A stretch of DNA of 64,000 nucleotides from Pseudomonas eucalypticola (GCF_013374995.1 NZ_CP056030.1:372001-436000); one strand, 5' to 3'. Shown: positions 26,514-36,430, counted from the stretch's first letter. Program-made: numbers and translations. The notes: generated by a model from the letters alone, not told the origin.

Positions 26514-27151
26514 TGCAGACAGTAGCGGTTATCGACTATGGCATGGGCAACCTGCACTCGGTGGCCAAGGCCCTGGAGCACGTGGGGGCCGGCAAGGTAC
26601 TGATCACCAGCGACGCCGCGGTGATCCGCGAGGCCGACCGCGTGGTGTTCCCTGGCGTGGGCGCGATTCGCGACTGCATGGCCGAGATCAAGCGCCTGGG
26701 CTTCGACAGCCTGGTGCGCGAGGTTAGCCAGGACCGCCCGTTCCTGGGCATCTGCGTGGGCATGCAGGCCCTGCTGGACCATAGCGAAGAGAACGACGGC
26801 GTGGACTGCATCGGCCTGTTCCCCGGCAATGTGAAGTTCTTCGGCAAGGACCTGCACGAAGACGGCGCGCACCTGAAGGTGCCGCACATGGGCTGGAACG
26901 AAGTGAGCCAGTCGGTGAACCACCCGCTGTGGCATGACATTCCGGACCAGGCGCGCTTCTACTTCGTGCACAGCTACTACATTGCCGCCGCCAAGGCCAA
27001 CCAGGTGGTTGGCCGCGGGCATTACGGCGTCGACTTCGCCGCCGCCCTGGCCGAAGGCTCGCGCTTTGCCGTGCAGTTCCACCCGGAGAAGAGCCATACC
27101 CATGGCCTGCAACTGCTGCAGAACTTCGCCGCCTGGGATGGCCGCTGGTAA
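26513..27151 (+). CDS. hisH: Imidazole glycerol phosphate synthase, HisH glutaminase
   Basis: Encodes 212 residues from ATG 26513 ([20 protein letters not shown]). It is a class I glutamine amidotransferase feeding ammonia to HisF. The nucleophile Cys is in [19 protein letters not shown], and the partner His and Glu are in [20 protein letters not shown]. The oxyanion strand [10 protein letters not shown] is present. The upstream reading from 26504 is rejected because the TAATG overlap with hisB is the natural coupling. The next gene also begins at an overlapping TAATG. Confidence 0.98.
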   Translation: MQTVAVIDYGMGNLHSVAKALEHVGAGKVLITSDAAVIREADRVVFPGVGAIRDCMAEIKRLGFDSLVREVSQDRPFLGICVGMQALLDHSEENDGVDCIGLFPGNVKFFGKDLHEDGAHLKVPHMGWNEVSQSVNHPLWHDIPDQARFYFVHSYYIAAAKANQVVGRGHYGVDFAAALAEGSRFAVQFHPEKSHTHGLQLLQNFAAWDGRW

Positions 27152-27405
27152 TGAGCAAGAAGAAACCGCCGATCCTCACGCTCACCCCCGAGCAGGAAAG
27201 CCAGGCCACCACGAAGATCAAACGCTTCATGGAGGACCGCTTCGAGCTGGACCTGGGGTCGTTCGAGGCGGCGGAGATTCTTGAGCTGTTTACCCGAGAA
27301 ATTGCTCCGCACTATTACAACAGGGCGATTTTCGATGTTCAGGCGCACCTCAAGGAGCGTTTCGAGAGCATTGAAAGCGACCTGTGGGCGCTCGAGAAAA
27401 ACTGA
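27151..27405 (+). CDS. DUF2164-family protein
   Basis: Encodes 84 residues ([20 protein letters not shown]...). The pattern RFMEDRFELDLGSFEAAEIL then HYYNRAIFDVQAHLKERFES matches DUF2164, a small helical family of unknown function often found within Pseudomonas his operons. Its start overlaps the hisH stop, so it is translated with the his genes. No catalytic residue can be named. A link to histidine synthesis is suggested by position only. Confidence 0.9.
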   Translation: MSKKKPPILTLTPEQESQATTKIKRFMEDRFELDLGSFEAAEILELFTREIAPHYYNRAIFDVQAHLKERFESIESDLWALEKN

Positions 27406-27445
27406 TCTCGAGCATCGCTGAAAAATCGAATTGAAGGTTTGCCAG

Positions 27446-28183
27446 ATGCTGATTATTCCCGCTATCGATCTTAAAGACGGTGCCTGCGTACGTCTGCGCC
27501 AGGGCCGCATGGAAGATTCCACAGTGTTCTCCGATGACCCGGTGAGCATGGCTGCCAAGTGGGTGGAGGGCGGCTGCCGCCGTCTGCATCTGGTCGACCT
27601 GAACGGCGCCTTCGAAGGCCAGCCGGTCAATGGCGAAGTGGTCACCGCCATCGCCAAGCGCTACCCGCAGCTGCCGATCCAGATCGGCGGCGGCATCCGC
27701 TCGCTGGAAACCATCGAGCACTACGTGAAAGCGGGCGTGAGCTACGTGATCATCGGCACCAAGGCCGTGAAACAGCCCGAGTTCGTGGCCGAGGCCTGCA
27801 AGGCCTTCCCGGGCAAGGTCATCGTTGGCCTGGACGCCAAGGACGGTTTCGTCGCCACCGACGGCTGGGCTGAAGTGAGCAGCGTGCAGGTCATCGACCT
27901 GGCCAAGCGTTTTGAAGCCGACGGCGTCAGCGCCATCGTTTACACCGACATCGCCAAAGACGGCATGATGCAGGGCTGCAACGTACCGTTCACCGCTGCC
28001 CTGGCGGCGGCCACCAAGATCCCGGTCATCGCTTCCGGCGGCATCCACAACCTGGGCGACATCAAGGCCCTGCTGGACGCCAAGGCCCCTGGCATCATCG
28101 GCGCCATCACGGGCCGTGCCATCTACGAAGGCACCCTGGACGTCGCCGAAGCCCAGGCGTTCTGCGATTCCTACCAAGGCTGA
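27446..28183 (+). CDS. hisA: ProFAR isomerase HisA
   Basis: Encodes 245 residues from ATG 27446 ([20 protein letters not shown]). It opens the ProFAR ring to PRFAR in histidine synthesis and has a (beta-alpha)8 barrel. The catalytic Asp lies in PAIDLKDG and the second in [13 protein letters not shown]. Phosphate-binding loops are [13 protein letters not shown] and [15 protein letters not shown]. The two halves show the internal duplication shared with HisF. The longer frame from TTG 27431 has no support. Confidence 0.98.
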   Translation: MLIIPAIDLKDGACVRLRQGRMEDSTVFSDDPVSMAAKWVEGGCRRLHLVDLNGAFEGQPVNGEVVTAIAKRYPQLPIQIGGGIRSLETIEHYVKAGVSYVIIGTKAVKQPEFVAEACKAFPGKVIVGLDAKDGFVATDGWAEVSSVQVIDLAKRFEADGVSAIVYTDIAKDGMMQGCNVPFTAALAAATKIPVIASGGIHNLGDIKALLDAKAPGIIGAITGRAIYEGTLDVAEAQAFCDSYQG

Positions 28184-28193
28184 GGACTGACCC

Positions 28194-28964
28194 ATGGCGC
28201 TGGCCAAACGCATCATCCCTTGCCTGGACGTGGACAACGGCCGTGTAGTGAAGGGTGTGAAGTTCGAGAACATCCGCGACGCCGGTGACCCGGTGGAAAT
28301 CGCCCGTCGCTACGACGAGCAGGGTGCGGACGAAATCACCTTCCTGGACATCACCGCCAGCGTCGACGGTCGTGATACCACCCTGCATACCGTGGAGCGC
28401 ATGGCCAGCCAGGTGTTCATCCCGCTGACCGTGGGCGGTGGCGTGCGCACCGTGCAGGACATCCGCAACCTGCTCAATGCCGGTGCCGACAAGGTGTCCA
28501 TCAACACCGCGGCGGTGTTCAAACCAGAGTTCGTAGGCGAGGCCGCCCAGCACTTCGGTTCCCAGTGCATCGTGGTGGCCATCGACGCCAAGAAGGTTTC
28601 CGCGCCGGGTGAAACCCCGCGCTGGGAAATCTTCACCCACGGCGGCCGCAAGCCCACGGGCCTGGACGCCGTGGAGTGGGCCAAGAAGATGGAGGCCCTG
28701 GGGGCGGGTGAGATCCTGCTGACCAGCATGGACCAGGACGGCATGAAGAATGGTTTCGACCTGGGCGTCACCCGTGCCATCAGCGATGCTCTGGGCATTC
28801 CGGTGATTGCCTCGGGCGGCGTCGGTAACCTGCAACACCTGGCCGATGGCGTGCTCGAAGGCCACGCCAGCGCGGTACTGGCCGCCAGCATCTTCCACTT
28901 CGGTGAATACACCGTGCCGGAAGCCAAGGCGTACATGGCTCAGCGCGGTATCGTGGTTCGCTGA
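28194..28964 (+). CDS. hisF: Imidazole glycerol phosphate synthase, HisF cyclase
   Basis: Encodes 256 residues ([20 protein letters not shown]...). With HisH it forms imidazole glycerol phosphate and AICAR from PRFAR and ammonia. The catalytic Asp residues are in [14 protein letters not shown] and [14 protein letters not shown]. Phosphate loops [15 protein letters not shown] and [14 protein letters not shown] are present. It follows hisA by ten bases and is the last his gene here. A hairpin follows at 28984-29011. Confidence 0.98.
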   Translation: MALAKRIIPCLDVDNGRVVKGVKFENIRDAGDPVEIARRYDEQGADEITFLDITASVDGRDTTLHTVERMASQVFIPLTVGGGVRTVQDIRNLLNAGADKVSINTAAVFKPEFVGEAAQHFGSQCIVVAIDAKKVSAPGETPRWEIFTHGGRKPTGLDAVEWAKKMEALGAGEILLTSMDQDGMKNGFDLGVTRAISDALGIPVIASGGVGNLQHLADGVLEGHASAVLAASIFHFGEYTVPEAKAYMAQRGIVVR

Positions 28965-28983
28965 CCCGGTTGTGAAAGGTGGG

Positions 28984-29011
28984 TGTAGGCGCTGGCAAGT
29001 CGGCGCCTACA
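28984..29011 (+). terminator. Hairpin after hisF
   Basis: TGTAGGCGC-N10-GCGCCTACA is a perfect 9-bp stem 20 bases beyond the hisF stop and before the next ATG at 29046. There is no T-run, so it may separate transcripts only partly. Confidence 0.5.
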
Positions 29012-29045
29012 GTCGGTAGTGCCATGGATTCGGGGCTCGACTGTC

Positions 29046-29801
29046 ATGAAGCGATGCGTGTTTGTCTTGTTGGCCAGCGTCTGCCTGGCGTTCGCCGCGG
29101 GTGTTCGTGCCGAGGTGCCAGCTGACTATTCGCTGGTCTTGCTCACCGAAAACTTCCCGCCCTATAACATGGCCGCCGACGGCAAGAACTTTGCCCGGGA
29201 GGAAAACATCCAGGGCATCGCCGCCGATGTGGTGCGCGAGATGTTCAAGCGCGCCGGTATTGCCTACAGCATGACCCTGCGCTTCCCCTGGGACCGCATC
29301 TACAAGCTCGCCATGCAGAACCCCGACTATGGGGTGTTCGTCACCGCGCGGCTGCCCGAGCGTGAACAATCGTTCAAGTGGGTGGGGCCCATCGGGCCGG
29401 ATGACTGGATTCTGCTGGCACGCCCGGACAGCAAGCTCAAGTTCGACAGGCTGGAGCAGGCCCGGCACCTGAAGATCGGCGCCTACAAAGGCGACGCCAT
29501 TGCAGAGACCTTGGGCCGCCTGGGCCTGCACCCGGTCATTGCCCTGCGTGACCAGGACAATGCCCAGAAGCTGATGGATGGCGAGATCGACGTGTGGGCC
29601 ACGGGCGACCCGGCCGGCCGCTACCTGGCGCGGCTCGAAGGGGTGAGCAACCTCAAGACGGTGCTGCGCTTCAACAGCGCCGAGCTTTACCTGGCGTTGA
29701 ACAAGGCGGTACCGGACGAAGTGGTGGCCAGGCTGCAGCAGGCCCTAGACCAGCTACGCGCCGAAGGCCGTGTGGACGACATTCTCAACCGCTATCTGTA
29801 A
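29046..29801 (+). CDS. Periplasmic solute-binding protein, orphan
   Basis: Encodes 251 residues from ATG 29046. A signal peptide (MKRCVFVLLASVCLAFAAGV, then RA) precedes EVPADYSLVLLTENFPPYNM. The SBP_bac_3-like domain shows ENFPPYNMAADG, GIAADVVREMFKRAGIAYSM and WDRIYKLAMQNPDYGVFVTA. Pseudomonads carry many such proteins without adjacent permease genes; some act as sensors. No ABC partner lies nearby, so the ligand is unknown. It converges on the deacetylase gene. Confidence 0.85.
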   Translation: MKRCVFVLLASVCLAFAAGVRAEVPADYSLVLLTENFPPYNMAADGKNFAREENIQGIAADVVREMFKRAGIAYSMTLRFPWDRIYKLAMQNPDYGVFVTARLPEREQSFKWVGPIGPDDWILLARPDSKLKFDRLEQARHLKIGAYKGDAIAETLGRLGLHPVIALRDQDNAQKLMDGEIDVWATGDPAGRYLARLEGVSNLKTVLRFNSAELYLALNKAVPDEVVARLQQALDQLRAEGRVDDILNRYL

Positions 29802-29819
29802 GTCGCCCCGTTGCGCTGA

Positions 29820-30611
29820 TTACGGCCGTGGCGTGTAAGTGCCGTCCTTGCCGTGGGCCGGCATGGCGCGGTTGGCCCGCTGGGCGATCATCTGGCGGAT
29901 GGGAATCCAGTCGATGCCGTTGGCTTTCAAGTTGGGCAGCTCGCGTTCCAGCATGTCCAGGGTCACCGGGTAAGGGTGGCCGATGACCACTACCGAACCG
30001 AATTTCTTCGCATGGGCGATGGCCGTCTGCAGTTGCTTGGCAACCGCTTCGGGAGTGCGCACATCGTCCAGGAACACGTCCCGCGAAACATGGGCCAGGC
30101 CGATGGCCTGGGCCTTGGCGGCTGCCACGGTGGCGGCGCTGGTGCGGCTGTCGACGAAGAACAGGCTGCGCGCCTGCAGTTCGCCCATCAGCATGGCCAT
30201 GGCCTCGGGTTGCGACGTCATCTTGCTGCCTTCATGGTTGTTCATGCCCGCGGCATAGGGCACGGCCTTGAGGGCGGCTTGCAGGCGTGTGCGCAGTTCG
30301 TCCATGGGCAGGTCAGGGTGCCAGGCGAATGGGCCGGTGGCGGGGTCCATGGGCATGTGCACGATCACGGTCTTGCCGGCCTTGTGCGCCTGGCGGGCGA
30401 AATCGGCGGCATGGGGGGTGTCGGGCATCACCGCCAGCGTGACCGGGCCAGGCAGCGCCAGGGCGCGGCTGTCCCGGGGCTGGTTCTGCCCCAGGTCATC
30501 GATGATCAGCGTGAAGTAGGCCTTGCGGGGCTTGGCGTCGCTATTGTCCGGCGCGGCATGGGCCAGGCCGGACAGGCAGCACAGGGCGAGCAGGACCGCG
30601 CGTAGAGGCAT
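29820..30611 (-). CDS. Divergent polysaccharide deacetylase family protein (YibQ-like)
   Basis: Encodes 263 residues from ATG 30611 (MPLRAVLLALCCLSGLAHAA); the GTG at 30614 is dispensable. A signal peptide is cut near HAA. The domain contains FTLIIDDLGQNQPRDSRALA, with the metal Asp pair, then VIVHMPMDPATGP, GMNNHEGSKMTSQPEAMAML and VVIGHPYPVTLDML. It is a periplasmic carbohydrate-esterase-4-like family (divergent deacetylase). The substrate is not established. It overlaps the protease gene by one base of its start (ATGA) and is co-expressed with CtpA-like and EnvC-like genes. Confidence 0.85.
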   Translation of the reverse strand: MPLRAVLLALCCLSGLAHAAPDNSDAKPRKAYFTLIIDDLGQNQPRDSRALALPGPVTLAVMPDTPHAADFARQAHKAGKTVIVHMPMDPATGPFAWHPDLPMDELRTRLQAALKAVPYAAGMNNHEGSKMTSQPEAMAMLMGELQARSLFFVDSRTSAATVAAAKAQAIGLAHVSRDVFLDDVRTPEAVAKQLQTAIAHAKKFGSVVVIGHPYPVTLDMLERELPNLKANGIDWIPIRQMIAQRANRAMPAHGKDGTYTPRP

Positions 30612-31960
30612 CACTTGTTGCGGGTGACGCTCAGGCCCTTGAGCAGCGACAGCGCCTGGCTCAACTGGAAGTCGCCGTCTTGCGGGCGGGCCTTGGCCTT
30701 GCCGATCGGGTTCTTGGCCGAAGGGCGGTCGGCGCCGCCGTTGCCGTTGCCCAAGTGGCCCTGCAGGTCGGCTTCCTTGAAGTTCTCGTCGTCCTGGTCG
30801 TTGGTGAGCTTGCCCTGGCGTACTTCCACGTCCGGCACGATGCCCTGGGCTTGGATGGAGCGGCCGTTGGGCGTGTAGTACAGCGCCGTGGTGATTTTTA
30901 GCGCGCGGTCGTTGGCCAGCGGCAGCACGGTCTGCACCGAGCCCTTGCCGAAGCTGTCGGTACCCATCAGCACGCCGCGCTTGTGGTCCTGCAGCGCGCC
31001 AGCGACGATTTCGGAAGCCGAGGCGCTGCCGCCGTTGATCAGCACTACCAATGGCACGCTGTCGCTTTCATCGTGGCCGGTGGCCGAGAAACGCAGCTCG
31101 GAGTTGGCGATGCGGCCTTTGGTGTACACGATCAGGCCGCTGCTGATGAAGTGGTCCACCACTTCGACCGCGGCTTGCAGCACGCCGCCTGGGTTGTTGC
31201 GCAAGTCCAGTACCAGGCCGTTGAGTTTCTTGCCGTTGTCCTTGCGCAGCTTGGCCAGGGCCTTGGAGACTTCCTCGCCGGTCTTGACCTGGAATTGGGT
31301 GATGCGGATGTAGCCGTAACCGTCTTCGAGCATCTGCGCCTTGACGCTCTTGACCTGCACGATGGCGCGGGCCAGGGTCACGTCAAACGGTGTGCCGCCG
31401 CTGCGTACCAGGGTCAGGGTAATTTTCTCGCCGACCTTGCCGCGCATCTTGTCCACGGCCTCGGTCATGGTCTGGCCACGGGTGGGCTGGCCGTTGATCT
31501 TCACGATCAGGTCGCCGGCCTCGATGCCTGCCTTGCTGGCCGGAGTGTCGTCGATGGGCGACACCACCTTGATGAAGCCATCTTCCACGCCGACTTCGAT
31601 GCCCAGGCCGCCGAATTCGCCGCTGGTGCTTTCCTGCAACTCCTGGAAGTCTTCCGGGCCCAGGTAGGCCGAGTGCGGGTCAAGGTTGCTGAGCATGCCC
31701 TTGATGGCGTTCTCCAGCAGGGTCTTGTCGTCCACCGGTTCCACGTAGGCGGCCTTGATGCGGTCCATCACCTCGGCGAAGGTGCGCAGCTCGTCCAGGG
31801 GCAATGGTGCCTTGGCGGGGTCCACGGGTGCGGTGGCGGGCGCAGGGGCAGTCGTGGTGGTGGCGGCCAGGCGCGCGGGCTCGGCGGCGCGGGCCAGTGG
31901 GGCGCCGATCACCACGGCGATCGTCAGGGCCAGCGAGGTAAGGCGGGGCAAGTGCAGCAT
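30611..31960 (-). CDS. S41 carboxy-terminal processing protease (CtpA-like)
   Basis: Encodes 449 residues. A signal peptide ends near PLARA. A PDZ domain follows (GLGIEVGVEDGFIKVVSPID, with GIEAGDLIVKINGQPTRGQT), then the S41 protease. The catalytic Ser is in GTDSFGKGSVQTVLPL, and the Lys in ALKITTALYYTPNGRSIQA. The N-terminal DLRNNPGGVLQAAVEV strand is typical. Such periplasmic proteases trim peptidoglycan hydrolases and other envelope proteins. The neighbouring EnvC-like gene encodes an amidase activator, a sensible partner. The C-terminal about 60 residues are a polar extension. Confidence 0.93.
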   Translation of the reverse strand: MLHLPRLTSLALTIAVVIGAPLARAAEPARLAATTTTAPAPATAPVDPAKAPLPLDELRTFAEVMDRIKAAYVEPVDDKTLLENAIKGMLSNLDPHSAYLGPEDFQELQESTSGEFGGLGIEVGVEDGFIKVVSPIDDTPASKAGIEAGDLIVKINGQPTRGQTMTEAVDKMRGKVGEKITLTLVRSGGTPFDVTLARAIVQVKSVKAQMLEDGYGYIRITQFQVKTGEEVSKALAKLRKDNGKKLNGLVLDLRNNPGGVLQAAVEVVDHFISSGLIVYTKGRIANSELRFSATGHDESDSVPLVVLINGGSASASEIVAGALQDHKRGVLMGTDSFGKGSVQTVLPLANDRALKITTALYYTPNGRSIQAQGIVPDVEVRQGKLTNDQDDENFKEADLQGHLGNGNGGADRPSAKNPIGKAKARPQDGDFQLSQALSLLKGLSVTRNK

Positions 31961-32055
31961 GACGAACGAACTCCTAATCCTGGTTTTGCGCCTTTCGGGG
32001 CATCGGCGTGCCGTCGGTCACGACGGCCATAACGCCCTTGTTGTCGGTACCCGCG

Positions 32056-33336
32056 TCAGCCGCGGCACCATTGTGCAGGGTCGCTGGGGCGACCTTGCTG
32101 GCGAATGGCAAAATACAGCGCCGGCGTGTCCTGCCCACCACTACTGCCTACCGTCGAGATGGCCTCGCCGGCTTTCACTACGTCACCAGCGCCCTTGAGC
32201 AGGCTCTGGTTATGCCCATACAGGCTCAAATAGCCGTCCCCGTGGTCGAGAATGACCAGAAGTCCTGCGCCGCGCAACCAGTCGGCGAACACTACCCGGC
32301 CACCGTGTACCGCCCGCACCTGGGTGCCGGCCGGTGCACTGATCATGACACCATCCCACTTGGTGCGGGCGTCATCGCCGCGAGTTTCACCAAAACGCGC
32401 CAACAGTCGACCATCGACAGGCCATGGAAGTTTTCCCCGGCCCGCAGCAAATGGCCCGCCAAAATTGGCACCGCCACTGGAGACTAGTGCACCCGGCACG
32501 GTTTTGGGCCGTTTTGGTTCATCATCCGCGTTGGCCTGGGCGTTTTCACGCTGGCGCTGACGTTCGGCTTCCTGCTGCGCCAGCAGGGCCTTCTGCCGCG
32601 CTTCCTCGGCTTCGCGGGCCTGGCGCGCCAGGGTTTCCTCAATGGTCTTGAGTACCTTGGCCAGGTCTTCCTGGTCCTGCTGGCGCGCGGCGAGCTTCTG
32701 GTCCTGCTGCTTGTAGCTGTCGTTGAGCTTGGCCAGGGCGGCCTGGCGTTCCTTGCGCACCTTGTCCAGGTCCTGGCGCTGGCTGTCCAGGCTGCTTTGC
32801 TGGGCCAGCAACTGGGCCTGCTGGCCGGCGATGTCTTTCTCGACATTGCCCAGCTGGCGCAAGGTTTCGTTGAACTGCTTGAGCTGCGCCATGCGCGCGT
32901 TGCTCATGTAGTCGTAATAGGTCAGCGTCCGGGCGAATTTCTCCGGGTTCTGCTGGTTGAGCAACAGCTTGAGGTATTCCTGGCGGCCGCCTTGGTAGGC
33001 GGCACGGGCCTGGATGGCGATCAGGTGCTGTTGTTCAGTTTTGCTGTGCTGGAGTTGATCTTTTTGCAGGGCCAGGCGATCCAGCTCGCCTTGGGTCTTT
33101 TTTAGTTCTTGTTGCAGGGCCTCCACCTGCTTTTCCAGCTTGCCCATCTGGGTTTCAGTTCCGCGCAGGTCTTTCTGCACGCCGTTCTTTTGTTCCTGCA
33201 CCTGGCTGAGTTGTTTCTTCAGCTCGGCGATGTCCTGCTTGGTGGCGTCCAACTGCTGTTGGGTTTGCTCACGGTCGTCGGCGTAGGCCGTACTCAGCAG
33301 GCAGGTCAGGGCTAGGGCTATCAGTGCGCGAAGCAT
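32056..33336 (-). CDS. EnvC-like murein hydrolase activator, degenerate LytM
   Basis: Encodes 426 residues from ATG 33336 (MLRALIALALTCLLSTAYAD, a signal peptide). A long coiled coil rich in Gln/Lys/Glu spans residues about 20-265, for example LKKQLSQVQEQKNGVQKDLR. The LytM/M23 domain follows (WDGVMISAPAGTQVRAVHGG, then LLVILDHGDGYLSLYGHNQS). The metal-binding His residues are not conserved: the final motif reads ALYFAIRQQG where active enzymes have LHFE. The protein should therefore activate amidases at the septum and not cleave murein itself. It is followed by the CtpA-like gene on the same strand. Confidence 0.9.
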   Translation of the reverse strand: MLRALIALALTCLLSTAYADDREQTQQQLDATKQDIAELKKQLSQVQEQKNGVQKDLRGTETQMGKLEKQVEALQQELKKTQGELDRLALQKDQLQHSKTEQQHLIAIQARAAYQGGRQEYLKLLLNQQNPEKFARTLTYYDYMSNARMAQLKQFNETLRQLGNVEKDIAGQQAQLLAQQSSLDSQRQDLDKVRKERQAALAKLNDSYKQQDQKLAARQQDQEDLAKVLKTIEETLARQAREAEEARQKALLAQQEAERQRQRENAQANADDEPKRPKTVPGALVSSGGANFGGPFAAGRGKLPWPVDGRLLARFGETRGDDARTKWDGVMISAPAGTQVRAVHGGRVVFADWLRGAGLLVILDHGDGYLSLYGHNQSLLKGAGDVVKAGEAISTVGSSGGQDTPALYFAIRQQGRPSDPAQWCRG

Positions 33337-33460
33337 GGGGGTGGGCGATACCAATGTGGAGACGGGCTTAGTATGCCCGCCGCGAGCTGCAAAAAAAACG
33401 TCCATGGGGCAACTGCCCGACGTTTCATCCAGGGCGGGGGCCGTGGCCCCCGCAATGAGC

Positions 33461-34996
33461 TTAGCCTTCGCTCAGGATCGAGTGGCCTGTCATTTCTTCC
33501 GGCTTGGGCAGGCCCATCAGGTACAGCATGGTGGGCGCCACATCAGCCAGCACCCCGCCTTCGCGTACCTTGAGCTTGCGCTTGCCCACATAGATCAAGG
33601 GCACCGGCTCGGTGGTGTGCGCGGTGTGCGCCTGGCCGGTGGACTCGTCTTCCATCTGCTCGCAGTTGCCGTGGTCGGCGGTGATCAGCGCTTCGCCGCC
33701 CACTTTCTCCAGCGCGGCGGCGATGCGGCCCACGCAGGTGTCCAGGCACTCCACGGCCTTGATCGCCGCGTCCATCACGCCGCTGTGGCCGACCATGTCG
33801 CCGTTGGCGTAGTTGACCACGATCACATCGAAGCGCTGGTTTTCGATGGCGTCGACGATCTTGTCGGTGACCTCGGGGGCGCTCATTTCCGGCTGCAGGT
33901 CATAGGTGGCGACCTTCGGCGACGGGATCAGGATGCGCTCTTCGCCCGGGAACGGCTCTTCGCGGCCGCCGGAGAAGAAGAAGGTCACGTGGGCGTATTT
34001 TTCGGTTTCGGCGATGCGCAGCTGAGTCTTGCCGTTGGCGGCCAGGTACTCGCCCAGCACGTTGTGCAGGCTGCTGGGGCCGAACGCGGCTGGCGCCGGG
34101 ATCTTTGCCGAGTACTGGGTCAGGCCGATGAAACCGGCGGTTTTCGGTTGGCGCTTGCGCGGGAAATCGGCGAAGTTGTCTTCGACGAACACGCGGCTCA
34201 GCTCGCGGGCACGGTCGGCGCGGAAGTTCATGAACACCACGGCGTCGCCATCTTCGACGCGCACTTTGTCGCCAATGCTGGTGGCCTTGACGAATTCGTC
34301 GCTTTCGCCGCGCTCGTAGGCAGCCTTCAGGCCATCGACGGCAGTGGCGGCGTCGTAGGCGCTGGTGCCGTCGACGATCAGCTCGTAGGCAGCGGCCACG
34401 CGGTCCCAGCGGTTATCGCGGTCCATGGCGAAGTAGCGGCCAATGATGCTGGCGGTGCGGCCCTTGCCCAGGCGGGCGAAGGTCTTGTCCATCAGCTCCA
34501 GCGGGCCTTCGGCGCTTTTGGGCGGGGTGTCACGGCCGTCCAGGAAGGCGTGCAGGTAGATTTTCTCGGCGCCACGCTTGGCGGCCAGCTCGGCCATGGC
34601 CACGATGTGGTCCTGGTGGCTGTGGACGCCGCCGTCCGACAGCAGGCCGAGAATGTGCACGGCCTTGCCAGCGTTGACAGCCTTGTCCACGGCACCGCAG
34701 ATGGTGGGGTTCTCGAAGAACTCGCCATCGCGGATGGCCTTGGTCACCCGGGTGAAATCCTGATACACCACGCGGCCGGCACCCAGGTTCATGTGGCCCA
34801 CCTCGGAGTTGCCCATTTGCCCGTCGGGCAGGCCCACGTCCATGCCGGAGCCGGAGATGAGGCCGTTGGGCATTTCCTTGGTCAGGCGGTCGAGCGTCGG
34901 CTTCCTGGCCGAATAGACAGCGTTGTAGTCGTGGCTTTCGCTGTGACCGAAACCATCCAGGATGATCAGGACCAAAGGTTTAGGCGTGGTTGTCAT
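33461..34996 (-). CDS. gpmI: Phosphoglycerate mutase, cofactor-independent (GpmI)
   Basis: Encodes 511 residues. It interconverts 3- and 2-phosphoglycerate in glycolysis using two Mn ions, with no 2,3-bisphosphoglycerate. The alkaline-phosphatase-like motifs are present: [39 protein letters not shown] (catalytic Ser), then [20 protein letters not shown] and [15 protein letters not shown]. Length is normal for the family. It lies apart from the EnvC-like gene by 124 bases. Both are on the minus strand. Confidence 0.97.
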   Translation of the reverse strand: MTTTPKPLVLIILDGFGHSESHDYNAVYSARKPTLDRLTKEMPNGLISGSGMDVGLPDGQMGNSEVGHMNLGAGRVVYQDFTRVTKAIRDGEFFENPTICGAVDKAVNAGKAVHILGLLSDGGVHSHQDHIVAMAELAAKRGAEKIYLHAFLDGRDTPPKSAEGPLELMDKTFARLGKGRTASIIGRYFAMDRDNRWDRVAAAYELIVDGTSAYDAATAVDGLKAAYERGESDEFVKATSIGDKVRVEDGDAVVFMNFRADRARELSRVFVEDNFADFPRKRQPKTAGFIGLTQYSAKIPAPAAFGPSSLHNVLGEYLAANGKTQLRIAETEKYAHVTFFFSGGREEPFPGEERILIPSPKVATYDLQPEMSAPEVTDKIVDAIENQRFDVIVVNYANGDMVGHSGVMDAAIKAVECLDTCVGRIAAALEKVGGEALITADHGNCEQMEDESTGQAHTAHTTEPVPLIYVGKRKLKVREGGVLADVAPTMLYLMGLPKPEEMTGHSILSEG

Positions 34997-35206
34997 AGAT
35001 CCACTCGCGGGTATGTCAGAGGGAAAAGGAGAAGCGTATTTTAGGGCATAGTGGCCGACGCTTGCGAATAACCTTCATCAATCGCACTTATGAACCACAG
35101 ACAAGGCCCTGGGGGCCCGGTTCCATGAAGGTTGCGCCCGGCGGGCTTTGGCCCACTTTGACGGCTGTGTATACTGGCCGACATTTTAACGCCCTGGAAT
35201 TTGCTG

Positions 35207-35620
35207 ATGGTCGATCACCTGCTTCAATTCGCCACAAATCACTATCTGCTCGTCGGCGCTTTCGCCATCCTGCTGATCATGCTGCTTGCGCTGGAAGCGA
35301 GCCGTGGCGGCAAAAGCCTGAGCCCACGTGAGCTGACCGCGCTGGTCAATGCCGAGCAGGGCGTGGTCATCGACATTCGCGCCAAGAAAGACTACGCCAC
35401 CGGCCACATCGTCGGCGCCCTGAACATTCCTCAGGACAAGCTGGCCGCGCGCATGGCGGAGCTTGAAAAGTACAAGGGCAAGACCCTGATCATCGTCGAC
35501 AGCATCGGCCAGCACGCGGGCACCACGGCGCGCGAACTGCTGAAAGCGGGCTACAACGCGGCAAAACTGTCAGGTGGTGTTTCCAGCTGGCGTGCTGACA
35601 ATCTCCCACTGGTAAAGTGA
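35207..35620 (+). CDS. Membrane-anchored rhodanese-like protein without catalytic Cys
   Basis: Encodes 137 residues from ATG 35207. One membrane helix (YLLVGAFAILLIMLLALEAS) precedes a rhodanese fold (VVIDIRAKKDYATGHIVGAL, then GVSSWRADNLPLV). The active-site loop reads LIIVDSIGQHAGTTA and no Cys occurs anywhere in the protein, so sulfurtransferase activity is not expected. It is the YibN-like protein commonly found beside grxC and secB. It starts two bases before the grxC space (stop 35620, next ATG 35622), forming rhodanese-grxC-secB. Confidence 0.85.
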   Translation: MVDHLLQFATNHYLLVGAFAILLIMLLALEASRGGKSLSPRELTALVNAEQGVVIDIRAKKDYATGHIVGALNIPQDKLAARMAELEKYKGKTLIIVDSIGQHAGTTARELLKAGYNAAKLSGGVSSWRADNLPLVK

Positions 35621-35621
35621 A

Positions 35622-35876
35622 ATGAGCCACGTCGTCGTCTACTCCAGCGATTGGTGCCCCTACTGCATGCGGGCCAAGGCCCTGCTGGAAAGCAAGGGTG
35701 TTGCCTTCGAAGAAATCCGTGTCGACGGCCAGCCGCAGGTTCGCGCTGCCATGGCCCAGAAGGCCGGCCGCACTTCGGTCCCCCAGATCTGGATCGGCGA
35801 GCGCCATGTAGGCGGCTGTGACGATCTGTACGCCCTGGAGCGCGCCGGCAAGCTCGACGTGCTGCTCCAGGCCTGA
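35622..35876 (+). CDS. grxC: Glutaredoxin 3 (GrxC)
   Basis: Encodes 84 residues. The redox motif CPYC is in VVVYSSDWCPYCMRAKALLE. The glutathione-binding TSVPQIWIGERHVGGCDDL carries the cis-Pro and the GGCDD turn. Length fits GrxC. It reduces protein disulfides and glutathione mixed disulfides in the cytosol, with electrons from glutathione. It begins one base after the rhodanese-like gene and lies 40 bases before secB, so the three are probably co-transcribed. Confidence 0.95.
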   Translation: MSHVVVYSSDWCPYCMRAKALLESKGVAFEEIRVDGQPQVRAAMAQKAGRTSVPQIWIGERHVGGCDDLYALERAGKLDVLLQA

Positions 35877-35916
35877 ATTCAAACCACGTTACGACTTAAT
35901 GTAAGAAGGATCTGCG

Positions 35917-36411
35917 ATGACTGATCAACAGAACACCGGCGCGGCTACCGAAGAAGCCAACGCCCCGCAATTCTCCCTGCAGCGCATCTACGTGCGCGAC
36001 CTGTCGTTCGAAGCGCCGAAAAGCCCGGCCATCTTCCGTCAGCAGTGGGAGCCGAGCGTCGCCCTGGATCTGAACACCCGCCAGAAGGCGCTGGAAGAAG
36101 GTTTCCACGAAGTGGTACTGACCCTGTCGGTCACCGTGAAGAACGGCGAAGAAGTAGCCTTCATCGCAGAAGTGCAGCAGGCTGGCATCTTCCTGATCAA
36201 GAACCTGGACGACGCGTCCATGAGCCACACCCTGGGTGCGTTCTGCCCCAACATCCTGTTCCCGTACGCCCGCGAAACCCTGGACAGCCTGGTGGTTCGT
36301 GGTTCGTTCCCGGCCCTGATGCTGGCCCCGGTGAACTTCGACGCCCTGTACGCGCAAGAGCTGCAGCGCATGCAGGAAGCTGGCGAAGCGCCGAAGCCGT
36401 CGCTGCAGTAA
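35917..36411 (+). CDS. secB: Protein-export chaperone SecB
   Basis: Encodes 164 residues ([20 protein letters not shown]...). SecB is a tetrameric cytosolic chaperone that keeps preproteins unfolded and delivers them to SecA. Family hallmarks are [40 protein letters not shown] and [21 protein letters not shown] ribosome site AAGGAT precedes the ATG. It is the last gene before a clear terminator. Confidence 0.98.
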   Translation: MTDQQNTGAATEEANAPQFSLQRIYVRDLSFEAPKSPAIFRQQWEPSVALDLNTRQKALEEGFHEVVLTLSVTVKNGEEVAFIAEVQQAGIFLIKNLDDASMSHTLGAFCPNILFPYARETLDSLVVRGSFPALMLAPVNFDALYAQELQRMQEAGEAPKPSLQ

Positions 36412-36430
36412 CCCCTGCCGCCACGCCAGA

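Noticed and set aside
33335..35044. Plus-strand frame of 569 codons
   Set aside because: Fully antisense to gpmI, which has all catalytic motifs; the frame has no recognisable domain.
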